A DNA stretch of 64,000 bases, taken from assembly GCA_032622095.1 (NCBI GenBank), contig CP136064.1, positions 52,148,073 to 52,212,072 on the forward strand, written 5' to 3'. Positions within the stretch are counted from its first letter, which is position 1, and every line of letters starts with the position of its first letter. Source of the DNA: Siphonodentalium dalli. Lineage: Eukaryota; Mollusca; Scaphopoda; Gadilida; Siphonodentaliidae. Of the stretch, positions 30,571 through 43,083 are shown in pieces. Made by a program: the position numbers and the translations under genes. Below the pieces are notes generated by a model. The model saw only the letters and a program-made list of their open reading frames with translations. It was not told the DNA's origin and made no database searches.

Positions 30571-31204
30571 GTACTAAGTCTAAGTTTGTACATTTGCAGT
30601 AATATTTAGGTTATTCATTAAAATTCTGCTCATTAGGACTATTAACATTCTTGTTCAATAACATTATAAAATCATACATTAAGTATCAACCAAATTTCTG
30701 AAGAGTGGCAGTTATCACGGTGGCTCAGTATGTTGGTAAAGTAAATGGTGCATTAGGCCAACACAAGCCGTCCATTGCCACAGCTAACACAGTTCCAATC
30801 CAGATAAGTTACTGGATTTATGTTCCATAAAAATGGAAGGTAACCTGATTCGCATATCTGGGCAAGTCCAATTGCCCTTGTGAGGGGTTTGAGGCAACGG
30901 GTCAGTGGTTTCAATGTACATCAGGGTGATTGCCCACTGCCCAGCAATATTAACCAATGAAACAAATAAAGGTCCTTTTGAATGCTCAACAGACATGAGA
31001 CATAATATTATGCCAGCTAAATTTCTGGAGACCACCAACTCCAATCAAAACAATTTATTAAAACATGCTGATAAAAAGTTTAGTCAATTCCCTTAACAAT
31101 GTATTATCACTCTGTATAATCTATCCAAGAATTTGGGGTTATGTCTTTAACCTTTGTATTGGGCACCACAAACAATCAATGTTACTTTCAAGTTTTAACA
31201 AGAG

Positions 31205-31735
31205 CACGCCGTCGGGGCGTGGGCACAATACACCATTTCTGGAGTAAAGTGGGGCAAGGTTAATTCATTCGTATGAAACTTGGTTCAGTTCACTCGATTC
31301 AATCTAAAGTTATCATCCGGAAACCGCAAATCAGGTAAAATCTAAGTCGAAAAAGGGGCATAACTCAGTCAAAATCATGAGGACGAAACCCATATTCGAA
31401 CTTGATCTGTATTTTGGTGTGGTAAACTAACATACCAAATTTGGTTCAGTTCACTCGATTCAAACTAAAGTTATCATCCGGAAACCGCAAATCAAGTAAA
31501 ATCTAAGTCGAAAAAGGGGCATAACTCAGTCAAAATCATGAGGACGAAACCAATATTCGAACTTGATCTGTATTGTGGTGTGGTAAACTAACATACCAAA
31601 TTTGGTTCAGTTCACTCAATTCAATCTAAAGTTATCATCCGGAAACCAAATTACGGACGGACGATGACGGACGGACGACGGACGGTCGAACAACCCATTT
31701 CCATAATACGACCTTTTTCAAAAGGGCGTATAAAA
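31205..31735 (+). repeat. Dispersed repeat family B, three tandem about 159-bp units
   Basis: Units share AAGTCGAAAAAGGGGCATAA, ATTCGAACTTGATCTGTATT and TTATCATCCGGAAACC and end in a GACGGACGG tail. This is a mollusc-style dispersed repeat; no coding. Confidence 0.75.
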
Positions 31736-31790
31736 AAATGTAAATAAAATCTCTTTTAATTAATAATTTTGTAACTTTCTTATTTACAAG

Positions 31791-31927
31791 GAGTGTAGTA
31801 ACTTCCAGGCTGGAGACATCCTGAGGAGCATGAAGAGCTCACAGAAATTAGAAATCAAAGGGGTATTAGGTGCAGCATGTCGCCATGAAATCCCACTGCT
31901 GATGGCTGACTTACATCATGGTGAAAG
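31791..31927 (+). CDS. KDZ exon 6
   Basis: Acceptor TATTTACAAG, donor AAAG|GTAATC, phase 0 to 2. Encodes ECSNFQAGD ... KGVLGAACRHEIPLLMADL, the Cys-His block shared by KDZ proteins. Confidence 0.8.
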
Positions 31928-31949
31928 GTAATCATAGTTTCAATACCGA

Positions 31950-32355
31950 AATAAAAGGTCAGCCAACCACAGTGTCCCCCGACAATGTGGCAAGTCGATG
32001 CCGCTTTGTTAAAGAAATAAAAAAAAATGTTTAAATGTTCCGAGTCGAAAAGAGTTAATGACTCCGTAAAAAAGTTATTTTTCCGTCATCTGTATACATG
32101 TTGCACATCTCAAATATGTGGGTAACAAAACTTCAATATATCTTCAATATATGGGCAACAATATTCCGAGGTTTCAAATCTCTCAGATGAAATCTCTAGG
32201 AGATTATTACACAATCAAGGTACTGAAAAGCGTAACGAACAGACGGACGGAGCCCGTTTCTGTAGCCCCCTTTTTCTTTCAAAACTGTAAGAGGAGTTGA
32301 TTACACCATGAAGGTACCTTCAAACATAAAATTATAAAGAGTCGAAAAGGGTTAA
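31950..32355 (+). repeat. Dispersed repeat family A copy
   Basis: Begins AAAAGGTCAGCCAACCACAG with TGTCCCCCGACAATGTGG, then the ATATGGGCAACAATATTC core and a GACGGACGGAG tail. Confidence 0.7.
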
Positions 32356-33027
32356 TAACTCTAGCATATGGTCATATTACAAAAAGTATAGGCACACTAA
32401 TTACCCAAGTTATCATATATTTATTTAACAAGCAATTCACTTCCAGCAATTCATACGGAACTGCTCTTTACTATTATAAAGGCAGGCTTCCCTTTCTCAA
32501 TTATAATCTTCTAAATATTCTGCTTAGTTTACTTGAATTTTTTATTTAATCAGGTTAATTCAAGGTTCCAAGAAACGAGGTGGCTTTTTTGGGATGTTGG
32601 CTTTTTTTAAGTACAAAGGAGTAAAATTCTGGCAATAAGTTTACTCAACATGACAATGATCAGTGTGTTAAAATGTGAAGCACTCATGAGATTATATTGA
32701 ATAATACGGTTATAATCCAGACAAGGTAAAATCTGCAATTTCTAATTATAACAAGAACATCTTTAGGGCCTGGCAAAATATGCCCATGGTAATTCCAATA
32801 TAATTCTCCGAGGAATAGCACTTATAGATGATAGCATTAGTCATTGTGTCATTTCTAATTTCAACTATGTACATGTATAGTCAGCAGTTTATTTTGTGCA
32901 AACTATATTTCATGGTAGTAGTGATAACCAAGTTCTGGGATGCAAAATATGCTATTTTGTTTCTTCTAATGCACAATACATGTTTAATCTATGCTAGTCA
33001 TATTTATCACTATCCATGAGTTTGTTA

Positions 33028-33962
33028 AAAATAAAATGTCAACCGACCACAGTGTCCCCCGAAAATGTGGCATGTCGATGCCACTTTGTTAAAGAAAGTA
33101 AACTTTTATTTGAAATTTTCTAATACTCTAAAGTTTCAAATATCTACGATCAAAACTGTAGGAGGAGTTGATTACACCATGAAGGTACCCTCAATGTCCC
33201 TCATACAGACAATTATAAAAAATGTTGAAATTTTCTAAGTCGAAAAGGGTTAAAGGTACGGTTGGCCTTGGCGGTGGGTATCCTGTGAAAATATTTCCAC
33301 CCGTCAAAAACCGCCACAAACAGAAAGAACAACAAAATGTAGACAGACTTTGTCCGTATACATATAAGAAATATCGCATAAACAGTATGTTATTGTCATA
33401 TATTTGACCATTGTTATGTAAACAAAAGCATAAAAAGTTACTTTTCTGGTGTTTGTTTATATTATGATGGTAAACATAAAGAGCGTTCTTTGTTGGTGAA
33501 TTCCTGATATGGAACGAATAAAGAGCGTTTATGCCATTTATGTGTGATTAGCCAGCAGCATTGTGCTGTCTTCTGTAACACAATCAGGCTCGTGATTAGG
33601 TAAAATATAGTAAATCTTTATGATAACATGCTGTTTACGCGATGGTCATGGTATATATGAACAAAACTGTATGCGTGTTAATGTTTTTCTGTTTACGGTG
33701 ATTGGAACAAATATGAATATTTTCGACAACTAAGGCCTCACGTGCCTTTAATAACTCGGTCAAAAAATAATGTTTCCATCATCTATATACTTGTTGCACA
33801 TCTCCAATATATGGGGAACAAAATTCTGAAGTTTCAAATCTCTAGGATGAAAACTGTAGGAGTTGATTACACCATGAAGGTACTCAAAAGTGTGACTAAC
33901 GGACAGACAGACGAAGAGACGGACCCCGTTTCTATAGTCCCCCAAAAATAAATTTTTCGGGG
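33028..33962 (+). repeat. Family A copy interrupted by the TTAA MITE
   Basis: Family A sequence runs 33,028-33,249 and resumes at 33,752-33,962; the break falls exactly at the TTAA of GTCGAAAAGGGTTAATAACT. The MITE therefore inserted into an older repeat copy. Confidence 0.75.
33250..33751 (-). mobile_element. TTAA-flanked MITE (piggyBac-like), copy 2
   Basis: Reverse-orientation copy of 23283-23786, bounded by TTAA at 33250-33253 and 33748-33751, 502 bp. Short internal frames match between copies only because the DNA does. Confidence 0.82.
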
Positions 33963-33998
33963 ACAAAAATACTGTAATTCATCTAATTATTACTATAG

Positions 33999-34101
33999 GT
34001 TTGGCTACCCAACCATTATACTCCAGCATCTGATAGGGGCACTGGGGCAGGATCTGAAAGTGTTTTACGATGTGGCGTGCACATACCAGAGATATTTGGA
34101 G
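33999..34101 (+). CDS. KDZ exon 7: second catalytic Asp, GC donor
   Basis: Acceptor TACTATAG, phase 2 to 0. Encodes RFGYPTIILQHLIGAL and FYDVACTYQRYLE; the YD is the second triad Asp. The donor is GAG|GCAAGT, the strong consensus for GC-AG introns. Confidence 0.8.
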
Positions 34102-35014
34102 GCAAGTTTAAATTATTTCAGTTAATTTAATACTTTCATAAAAAAGATCATATTGCAGCAAAATCATGTATACACACCATTCTAATCATCTGAGTGTGGT
34201 ACAGTCCAAAATCTGGTTCTCAGTAGTTATATGTCAGTTCTTGGTGTATATTTTTTCTACGTTGCTGAAAGTAAATACAAAATAGAGCTATTCCAAAGTA
34301 ATTATATTCCTTTATGACAAATGTCTTCGATCTTTGACAAAAACAAACCTCTATTTTAAAGCTGGAAGAAATTAATTAATTAATTGTTGTCATCCATCCC
34401 AAGAGCTGTAATTTATTCTATTGTTCGGTCCCATTAATCATGCTTACACAATTGAGTATCAAACAGATTATTAAAGTAGAACTTAGCATGTATTTGTGTT
34501 TCATCATCATCAGCATTTGATACTCACTGCTGCAATTTACAAAGGTTATAAATAATAAATCAAAATTTATCTAGTGTATACTTAATGGTGCAATCTGCAG
34601 CCCACATTTCAACAAAGGACCATAAATGTTTTTTTTAAAAAAGAAGAGCGACAGAACCTCAAAACTGAACTGGATGTTCAAGTTTCAATGACTAACAATG
34701 AAAACTTTCCATTTGAAGATGGTATATCTATAATTAAATTTGAAATTAAATCAATATTAATTGATAAAAGCAATTCCAGATAGCCTCAGGGGTCTTCCAT
34801 TTATATATATTATTTAATTATTAGGAAAAATATATGAAACTTATTATAAGAAGAGATAGACCATGTTTTATAATAATGTTATTTTTTTCAATTGATAACC
34901 TGGAAAGGCAACTAGATCATGTCTTCATATTTGATCAGTTGTCCTTTAACTATGACATTATTCTTATCATAATACATGGAGCTGGAATAATGAGCATTAA
35001 ATTTAATTTTTCAG

Positions 35015-35095
35015 AAGAATCATCCCGAGATCCTACCATATTTGGATCTTTCGGTTCCAATTTTTCATGGCTATGGTCATCAACCAAGCTGTCAG
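35015..35095 (+). CDS. KDZ exon 8
   Basis: Acceptor AATTTTTCAG, donor CAG|GTGAGA; 81 nt, phase 0 to 0. Encodes KNHPEILPYLDLSVPIFHGY and then GHQPSCQ, the conserved P-x-FHGY-H...CQ motif of the family. Confidence 0.8.
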
Positions 35096-36494
35096 GTGAG
35101 AATTTCATAGATATTTGAGAAGTCTAAAAAAACATTTAATCTTCATAAACAAATGTGGATTTAGTAATATAAGTTTTAAAAAATTGGCTATTTCTGAACA
35201 ATGTTTGTCAGGTCATATAATTTGGTCAAATTGAAAACACAAATATAGAATCATTGAGAAAACCAAAACTTAAAAACAATAGAATAAATATTAAGTCAAA
35301 AATAAAATAAAAGCAAAATGATAAAAATCACACACACAAACATAATTAATGGAAAAAATTTATCATGAATTAGGATGTGCGCCAATCTGATGATTGTTCC
35401 ATATAAAAGCTGTAATTGTCAGGGTAATTAATATCCTAATTACTCTTGTTTTTATAAGGTAGCCTGGGCTACTTCTGGTAAATTATTAAACAACCATATC
35501 ACAGTAAGCAGCTACTGGTTAACTATTATAAAATTCCCAGGAATACAAAATGTACTCTAAATACCATTTAAAGTCTTAAAGAGATGTCAAGATTTATAGA
35601 AAGCATACATGTATCTTGCTGGCAGAGGCATATACACTCAAGCTGACTTCTCAGTTTTCATCCTGGATGTAGCTATTATATGATGCTTTGGTGAGACAGT
35701 AATTAAACCCAGATATATCTATAGTAAGTGGGTCCTATGCATCTTCAGCACTGAAATGTGATTGGATAATTTGTTATTGATAAAGTAGAAACATCTATGA
35801 GAACTTGACGAGCTCATCTGTAAAGCAGTAAAATAAAAATGTTTGGCCTAGCAAGTGTTAAGGGAATTTATTGAGATATGGTGATTTTCTGAAAGCCAAC
35901 TTAGCCCATTTTCAAAAAAGCTGGCCATTGCCCACCGCTAGCATGAAATATGAATCTAAATTATGGCCCATCAGGGATGTAACAGTTAATTATGCTGAGG
36001 TATATCTGATAAGCTTTGATGTGAAATGGCATGCTACTAGAATGAGAAATGAAATGATCATTGTACCAGTCCGCCATTTGTCACTGCGGGTTAAAATTTA
36101 ATTATTTACAAAGTCCAAGGTGAATCAAAATACGCATGTCATATCATAAGCAAAAATTTCCAAATTTTATCTTGGTAAATAAATTAATATTCTTTGAAAA
36201 TAATACCCACTGGATACTCAAAAAAGTAGAAAGGGACTTTTGCAAATGTTATGGGGTTATCTCCTTAAGAATACTTACTACCAGAGTGAGCTGAGAAGTG
36301 TGTCAGAAATATTGCACTGCGAAACAATTCTTAATCTTTTCATAATTTCGTTAAATTCTTGAAAGATTATATAAAAGATATACACAATGCTATATATGAA
36401 AGTCTGTGAAAATTGATCTGAGATATCAGAATTTTTCTCAAAAAAACATCCCCACCACCATATAAATATTCATATAATTTCACTTGTTTTACAG

Positions 36495-36675
36495 TCTAAA
36501 TTTTCTCCAAGGAAAAAAGAAGGTTTCGGGCTCTGCGATGGAGAGCTCATGGAAAGGCTATGTGCATATCTTAGGCCATACTCTGCTATAACGAAGGAGA
36601 TGACACCGTCCCATCGACAAGACTTCTTATCAGACATGATACGGCATTATGCTAATAAGAAGATTGAGAACATGG
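36495..36675 (+). CDS. KDZ exon 9: catalytic Glu
   Basis: Acceptor TTTTACAG, donor ATGG|GTAACT, phase 0 to 1. Encodes EGFGLCDGELMERLCAYLRP and TPSHRQDFLSDMI; the Glu of DGE is the third triad residue. A Trp common after ERL is Cys here. Confidence 0.82.
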
Positions 36676-36899
36676 GTAACTGCTTAGACTTTTGAACTGT
36701 GAAATTGTTATCAGAATTGTACAGGATAGCCAATAGCATGAATAGCTAGATGTCCAATGTGGTCAATAGCTTTTGTTAACAAAAACTAATTGGGGAAAAA
36801 TATTTGTTGTTATCATAGGCCAAGGACACCCACTCTTATGTTAATGTATCCTTGTTTCTAACTAAAAAAAAGACCCACAATCTGACAAATTTTATTAGA

Positions 36900-37545
36900 A
36901 CAAAAGGTCGTTGGTCCAATGTCCCCCATAAAGAGGTGATTTTAGCCATGTGACATCATCCATTTGCACTAAAAAAAATAAACAAAGTCCAATAACTCTG
37001 CTGAAAATATCCGGCCGGAACTGGTTTGTGAACTCGTTCTAGATACTGGTCATGTGAACTCATATACCAAAAATCTTTTTAAATCTGTTGACATTTGTGG
37101 AAATGAGCCCTGTGACGTCGTCTATTTGCTATTTGGTAAATTCAACAAAAATAATAAACAAGCAGTCGCAGACGGCAATTTCCTGGCCAAAATCTGCAGT
37201 TGGGGAAGTGCATTGTCAATAATGTTGAATGGAAAATGTGGACAATGTCAGTTAACCTCTTTTGAAAGTGCTCCTGATGACAAACTTGCATCCCAAATTT
37301 CAACAAAAATCAATAACCCATGGTTGAGATATATGAGCAGACGGACAGAAATACATTATTTTCAGATAAACAAAGAGGGATAATTCTTGAACAGGAAATG
37401 CAAACAATGTCAATGAACCATCTTTCAAAAGCACTCTTGATGCCAAACATGCATACCAAATTGCATTGTCTGATAACCCATGGTTGAGATACTAGTTTAT
37501 GAATGGATGGACAGATAGACATGTAATCCAGTATCCCCCCCCCCA
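36900..37545 (+). repeat. Diverged family-B-like repeat block
   Basis: Contains CATGTGAACTCATATACCAA, ATGAGCCCTGTGACGTCGTC and CCCATGGTTGAGATA segments twice, with diluted GACGGA tails. A related copy is at 59,758-60,000. Confidence 0.6.
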
Positions 37546-37806
37546 TTCTTTTTGTATAGGGGTTTAAAAAAAATTAATAAATTGTGCAAGGAGTTCACTC
37601 TGAAATTTAATTTAATTTTTTTTAAATGTTGAACAATAAAAATGGTCCGCTTCAATGTCTAAGATCTAAATGTGAGCAATGCACAGGAAAGGGCAGCTGG
37701 CCCCTAGATGATGCTGAATCAAGATTCCCAAAGGGAGTCTGGTTCAGCTAGTCAATTGTATGTTTGACTATTATATTTTAACACCTCCTTCTGTCTTTTT
37801 AAACAG

Positions 37807-37896
37807 AAAATTCTTTGGTATTAAGAGGCATTAGAGCTAAGCAAGTTCTGGACACTGCCAAGGAACAGAAAGAAAAAATTGAAGAAGAAATTTCAG
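37807..37896 (+). CDS. KDZ exon 10
   Basis: Acceptor TTTTTAAACAG, donor TCAG|GTGAGA; phase 1 to 1. Encodes a Lys/Glu-rich helix (KQVLDTAKEQKEKIEEEIS). Confidence 0.65.
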
Positions 37897-38801
37897 GTGA
37901 GAAAAAAAAAAACCTGTACAGCTGGAAAACGTTTTAATCAAGAGCACAGCTAGGCATAGCATAATACAACTGGTTCATTTTCAAATTACATTTTGGAAAG
38001 ATAGTTTGGAGTTATATATGTTAGCTAATCTAAAATAAAACAATTTCCAAAAATCTCATGAGTCATTTGACAACTTCCTGATTTCAGCATAGCTTATTTA
38101 GCCATATAACAAGTGCCGTGTGATCAAGTAACCCTAGACTGGAGATATCAATGGAAAAACATCAAATATTGCAACAAAGCATGCAGCTCTATAGCGAGGT
38201 AGGCAGCCCCCAAAATTGAACTTGTCCTGTATTTTTGTGGTAGTAGACATACATTCAAATGTCTATTTATTTTCTTTGGTATTAGTATAGTTATCAACTG
38301 ACAAATAAGAGCATCCTTGGGGTGTGGTTAAATATGCCCGGTTTACTTGTAAATTGTTATTAAAGCAGGTGAGTTATGTAAATGCAAAATAATAGGACAT
38401 AACTCACTTGAACTGGGCCTGTATTTTTGGCCGAGAATCATGCATACCCAGTACTCAAAATGTTGAATCTAACAAGCCACAGTATTAATTTTGATGTCTA
38501 CATTCCAACTTTGGTTTAGATCAAATAATCCAAACTTAAGAGTTATCGATTGGAAGCAACAAAAATTAATGGATGGACAAACATATGGATGGATGGTCAA
38601 ACTGATTACATAGGTATGTGACAGAATTATAATTTCATTACCATAAGCATTTCTTCATGATCATCATACATATTAGCACATTACAACATTATGGACTCAA
38701 TAATGTTGTCAAGTGCTAATACTTTTGATGATCAATGATACTTTCCAGTGACCGAAGCTATGTAAGCAAATTATTCACTGCATCTGTTATTTGAATTACA
38801 G

Positions 38802-38876
38802 CTGAGATCACAGATGAGATGATAAATGAGTTCATGTCAGAAGAAAAGAACTTAAATAATAGCAAAGAACAGGAAG
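38802..38876 (+). CDS. KDZ exon 11
   Basis: Acceptor TGAATTACAG, donor GAAG|GTTGGT; 75 nt, phase 1 to 1. Encodes EITDEMINEFMSEEKNLN. Confidence 0.6.
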
Positions 38877-38904
38877 GTTGGTCTTCTATTTCTCACATAA
38901 AATG

Positions 38905-39640
38905 CGCCTCCGGAATATTTTTGGTGTATTTTGGTGCTAAGAAAGGGGATATCTGTCGAAAATAATTTTCTGTGAATTTAAAGACATAGTACCATGTACC
39001 AAAACCTGCATGCGATATATTTGAGGAATTCTAAAGACACATAATTAACTATCGAACTCAACAAGTTGTCCTACTTCTGGTAATTAGCCATTGACTCAAT
39101 GTGTGGACGTTCAATGCCCATGGCACGTAACTGTGACGTTACATAAGTTAATGACCATAGACAACACATTTATCTTATACACTACAGCGACGATTAATTA
39201 AAGGGATATGCTGGATTTTGTCCACTGACATAATAAATATGTCCTGTAACTTATATTATTATGTCAGCTCTTGCGATTAGCCAATCAGCGTCGATAAATG
39301 GTGATGGCATATGAACCCATATTAGGTATGTGACCTAATATGAAATCAATGTACGGTTCTTATCCGCCATCTTATTTTTTTCTTCAGAAACTCAGTCGCC
39401 TCGGGAATATTTTTTGGTGTATTTTGGCACCCAGAAAGATGATCTATATCGGAAATCATTATCTGTCAATTTAAAGACATAGTAGCATGTACCTAAAGCT
39501 GTATGACACGTCACTGTGACTTTACATAAGTTAATGGGCAAAGACGACACATTTATCTTACCAAATTACAATAAATTACAGCCACGATTAATTAAAGGGA
39601 TATGCTGGATTTTGTCCACTGACATAATACATAAATAGTT
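38905..39640 (+). repeat. Direct repeats about 490 bp apart in KDZ intron
   Basis: 38,905-39,010 matches 39,398-39,510 (TTTTTGGTGTATTTTGG, AATTTAAAGACATAGTA), and 39,190-39,240 matches 39,575-39,625 (ATTAATTAAAGGGATATGCT). A tandem duplication or two copies of one dispersed repeat. Confidence 0.65.
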
Positions 39641-39945
39641 TCCTCCCAAAATTTTCCGAGACAAAAGATAATTTAAAAATTTTAACTTAAAATTATTTAT
39701 GGAAGCCACAATGAACATGGCAGGAATATACTGTCATAACAATTGTACATTCATAAAATATGAATATGTGATATATGGTAAAAACAAAAACCTGCAGCTA
39801 ACCTTTGAGTGATAGCTCCATCCAGAGGGACCAGTAGCCAGTATTTATCCTGTTCAAACAAAAGTTTCTATAAGAAAATTCCAGGAAATTGATCAAGTGG
39901 GGCGTCTAAAACATGTGAATTAGATTATCATTCAAATTTTTTCAG

Positions 39946-40003
39946 CGGAAATAAAATGGGAAGAGAAGTACACTGAAATGCTGGTTCAACTAGATTATCT
40001 GAA
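39946..40003 (+). CDS. KDZ exon 12
   Basis: Acceptor TTTTTTCAG, donor GAA|GTAAGT; 58 nt, phase 1 to 2. Encodes EIKWEEKYTEMLVQLDYL. Confidence 0.65.
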
Positions 40004-40142
40004 GTAAGTATAAATACACTTGCAAAATGTTGTGCGGGAACTTGTGCCTTTGTGAGCGACATTCCATTGTCAATTGGCAACCTTACTGCCTTTGGAAATA
40101 CAAAGTTACTGAGAAGTCCAAAGTTGGCGAGTATGGTTGTTT

Positions 40143-41209
40143 TAGGGTCCTGCGAATTGGATATTTTGATCGAATCGATTATCGAATCGAATTCACGAAA
40201 TCGAATCGAATATCGAATCGAATCATATCTGTGTGTTGCATTCTCAATTAGGTATGATTTGTCAATGATTAGATTATTTGTGAAACGTTCTATGAACTGC
40301 ATGCATGAAGTTCCATCAGAACTTATGTGGCGATAAACCGTCGTTTGATATACTATTAACTTCAATTTATAATTGTCAAGAAAACAAAGCAGATTAAAAC
40401 GTCCATGCGGCCATCACAACGATTAATATATTACCACTAAACGGATTATCAAACTAAAATCACACGAAATTTCTACAGTTTGCATGTACATGCAAAATTG
40501 CAAATCGGCATTTGGAAACACCCGTTGTTATAAACTTGAAGACGCAACAACAGTCGCAGTGTAGCCTCTTCATGTATTGGTTGATGCTTCTTGAACAGAT
40601 GATTCCATAGATTGGTCATTGTCCCAGATGCTTGCGATTTATACACCATGCATGTTGCATTCATCATATGTGCCTGCAGCTTTATCATGTTTAAAATAAA
40701 CATGAATGATGGACGACATTTTGTCCATTGTAAAAGAAAACTCCGAAACTGAAAGTCAACTTCAAAAGAGAACAGTGCCAAAATGCACTTTTCGACACCA
40801 GGAACATGTGTTGTTTACATTCTCACCCATATTACATAACGCGGAATCGAATAGACGATGGATAACGCTATCGGTAGCCCAGTCTCATAGCTATTATAAT
40901 TTACCGCGTCGTCGGTCCATTGGCTATCTGCTAGCTTTTGCTACCATTTTAAAGCTATATAATTCAGACGTATTTAGTCGTCCTATCGTGGCTAATTGTT
41001 GGCTATGTACAATAAGAATTATAATGTGCATATATACATAATTTTCTGGAATTAAATGCCACAAACAGCTAAGATCGACATGTGTACTTGTCCTGAAACA
41101 GCCTACTTTTCCGTCATAGTATATTCAAAATTTCGAGTTGGCAATTTCGACTCGAATTCGAATCGAATTTGACTTTCGAATCGAATCTCGAATATTCGCA
41201 GGAGCCTAG
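40143..41209 (-). mobile_element. hAT-type transposon relic with 8-bp target duplication
   Basis: The 1,067-bp element lies between exact 8-bp duplications GGTTGTTT (40135-40142 and 41210-41217). Its ends are inverted repeats, TAGGGTCCTGCGAAT and TAGGCTCCTGCGAAT, followed by TCGAATCGAAT-type subterminal motifs. An internal minus-strand frame (40473-40781) has a BED zinc-finger-like segment, SGTMTNLWNHLFKKH, but the expected Cys-x2-Cys pair is incomplete, so it is dead. No transposase core remains. It sits in the intron between KDZ exons 12 and 13. Confidence 0.85.
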
Positions 41210-41573
41210 GTTGTTTCAGCTTCCATCTATGATCCTTGTGCCAAGCAGTATTCTGAACAAAAGATCAAAATGAATTATAGAGCAGGAATACATTTTCAAG
41301 TCTTATACTGACTGGCTGACCAAGCACACATAAATATGGTCTGAATAGCAATCATCCTATGACAATCTGCCCAAAATATGAACTTATTAATGATGCAGTT
41401 TTATTGATCATGTTTTAGTTCATTCCTTTTTTCACTGAGCAAACTATTGTGACAAATCCAACTAAACCAGATTTATTCTCTGTTGCTGGACTGATCTATT
41501 ATTCATCTGGAGGGGTGTTCATGATAAATTAGCAGACAACAGTCAGACAAATAGATAATACAATTACTGAAGT

Positions 41574-41643
41574 CTTCGTATTCATTGATGAGATAATAAG
41601 TTCAACATGGTTGTTACATGTAGTTGAACTTATTATCTCATTT
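41574..41643. repeat. Short hairpin
   Basis: TGAGATAATAAGTTCAAC and its reverse complement GTTGAACTTATTATCTCA flank a short loop, a perfect 18-bp stem. Non-coding; possibly a MITE remnant. Confidence 0.6.
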
Positions 41644-41776
41644 CCTAATGGAACTAATCATTGATGAGTATTTAGTATAGAAATTAATGGTTAAAGAATT
41701 GCTTAATGATGGATGAATTACAATTCACTGAACAGATATTTCATTGTGATGACTCAAATATTCTCATCTAATCCAG

Positions 41777-41840
41777 AAAGAAGTTGAGAATAGACCTTCC
41801 ACATCGAGAGTCACAACAGCTCAAAGCTGACGAATCCAAG
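41777..41840 (+). CDS. KDZ exon 13
   Basis: Acceptor CTAATCCAG, donor AAG|GTATAT; 64 nt, phase 2 to 0. Encodes KKLRIDLPHRESQQLKADES, continuing the helical region. Confidence 0.6.
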
Positions 41841-42699
41841 GTATATTATTCATCTCTATCATGCAATCCTTATTGTTTGTAAAATATCAGATTTTTTTTC
41901 TTCAAAAAATGTGAGTAAAACCTCTCCAAACTGGACCCTATATAAGCTGAATCCCTCTCTATACCGAACAAATAGTCCGGTTCCGAATTAATCCAATTAT
42001 CACTAAAAAATTACCTTCGCAAACCGAAACCTCTCTATTTCGAAATTGGACGACTTTTCGAGTCCAAAATGTGAGCGAATAAATGTATTCTGACCTCTGA
42101 CATCAGAACGCAGAAAGCAATACCAACCAAAATCATGAACGGTAGATTTGACCTACTTGATGCCGAGGTCTTGTTGGCATTGGTGTAGATTGGGGAATCC
42201 TTTAGATATATAAATTCTGGTCTACCTTTAACTCTGAGCAGTTGTTTTTGTGATGGCTCATTCATTGTTGACAGGTTAATTAAAACCGTATTGGGATAAT
42301 ATACTATCATCATGTACTTGTAAGGAATTACTTTTTAATTTGGACAGTGGTCGTAAAAATATGAGTCCAACTCAGGGCAATGATTGATGTAAAAACAAAG
42401 TGTCAGTGGTCTATTCTCTGTGAATTTAAGTCATCATTGTTCCTATGATGTGTGAATATAAGCATGCACTTGGCTAATCAGACACTGCTGTTATAATCTA
42501 ATTCAAAACATTTTGCCAAACAAAAGACCACTAATCAAATCGGTATGCATATTCAAGAGTACGAACCTAGTATACTTGTGCCATATTTGTCAGCGACATT
42601 TTCTAAAACCGCCAATTACCATAAAATTTATTGCTTCCAGGTTTTGTCTTATCTATGCATGTATTATTTTAATGTTTTAATATACCATGCAAAATATTT

Positions 42700-43083
42700 G
42701 AATAGAGTTGAGGAACCAACCCATCAAAGCTCATATAGTGATTAGATGTCCATGTTTGAAATGTGCTGTTTCTATTGTTTGTGGCCCAATCTTTCCGAGG
42801 ACCCTGTGCTAACAATGGATAAATTGCGATTAACTCTAAAATAAAGTAGTTATTATTGTTAATAGTAACAACTTGATTTTAGAGTTATCCATCTTAAAAC
42901 CACAATTTGTACGTTTTTAGCAGGTGGTCCTCGAAAAGAATAATAGAAACAGCACATTTCAAACACCAGTATCTAATAAATCTAAGCTTTGATGAGTGGG
43001 TTCGACTCGAATCAAATATTGTTTACCCCAGAAGCCAACAGGGTAGTAATTTAGGAGCGTCTGTTCGGATTGAGTACCTTTAA
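42700..43083. repeat. Fragments of the TTAA / AAAGGTACTCAATCCGA MITE family
   Basis: 42,965-43,083 matches the right part of the element at 51845-52236, ending TTCGGATTGAGTACCTTTAA, and 42,700-42,745 is an inverted piece of the same family. Degenerate. Confidence 0.55.
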
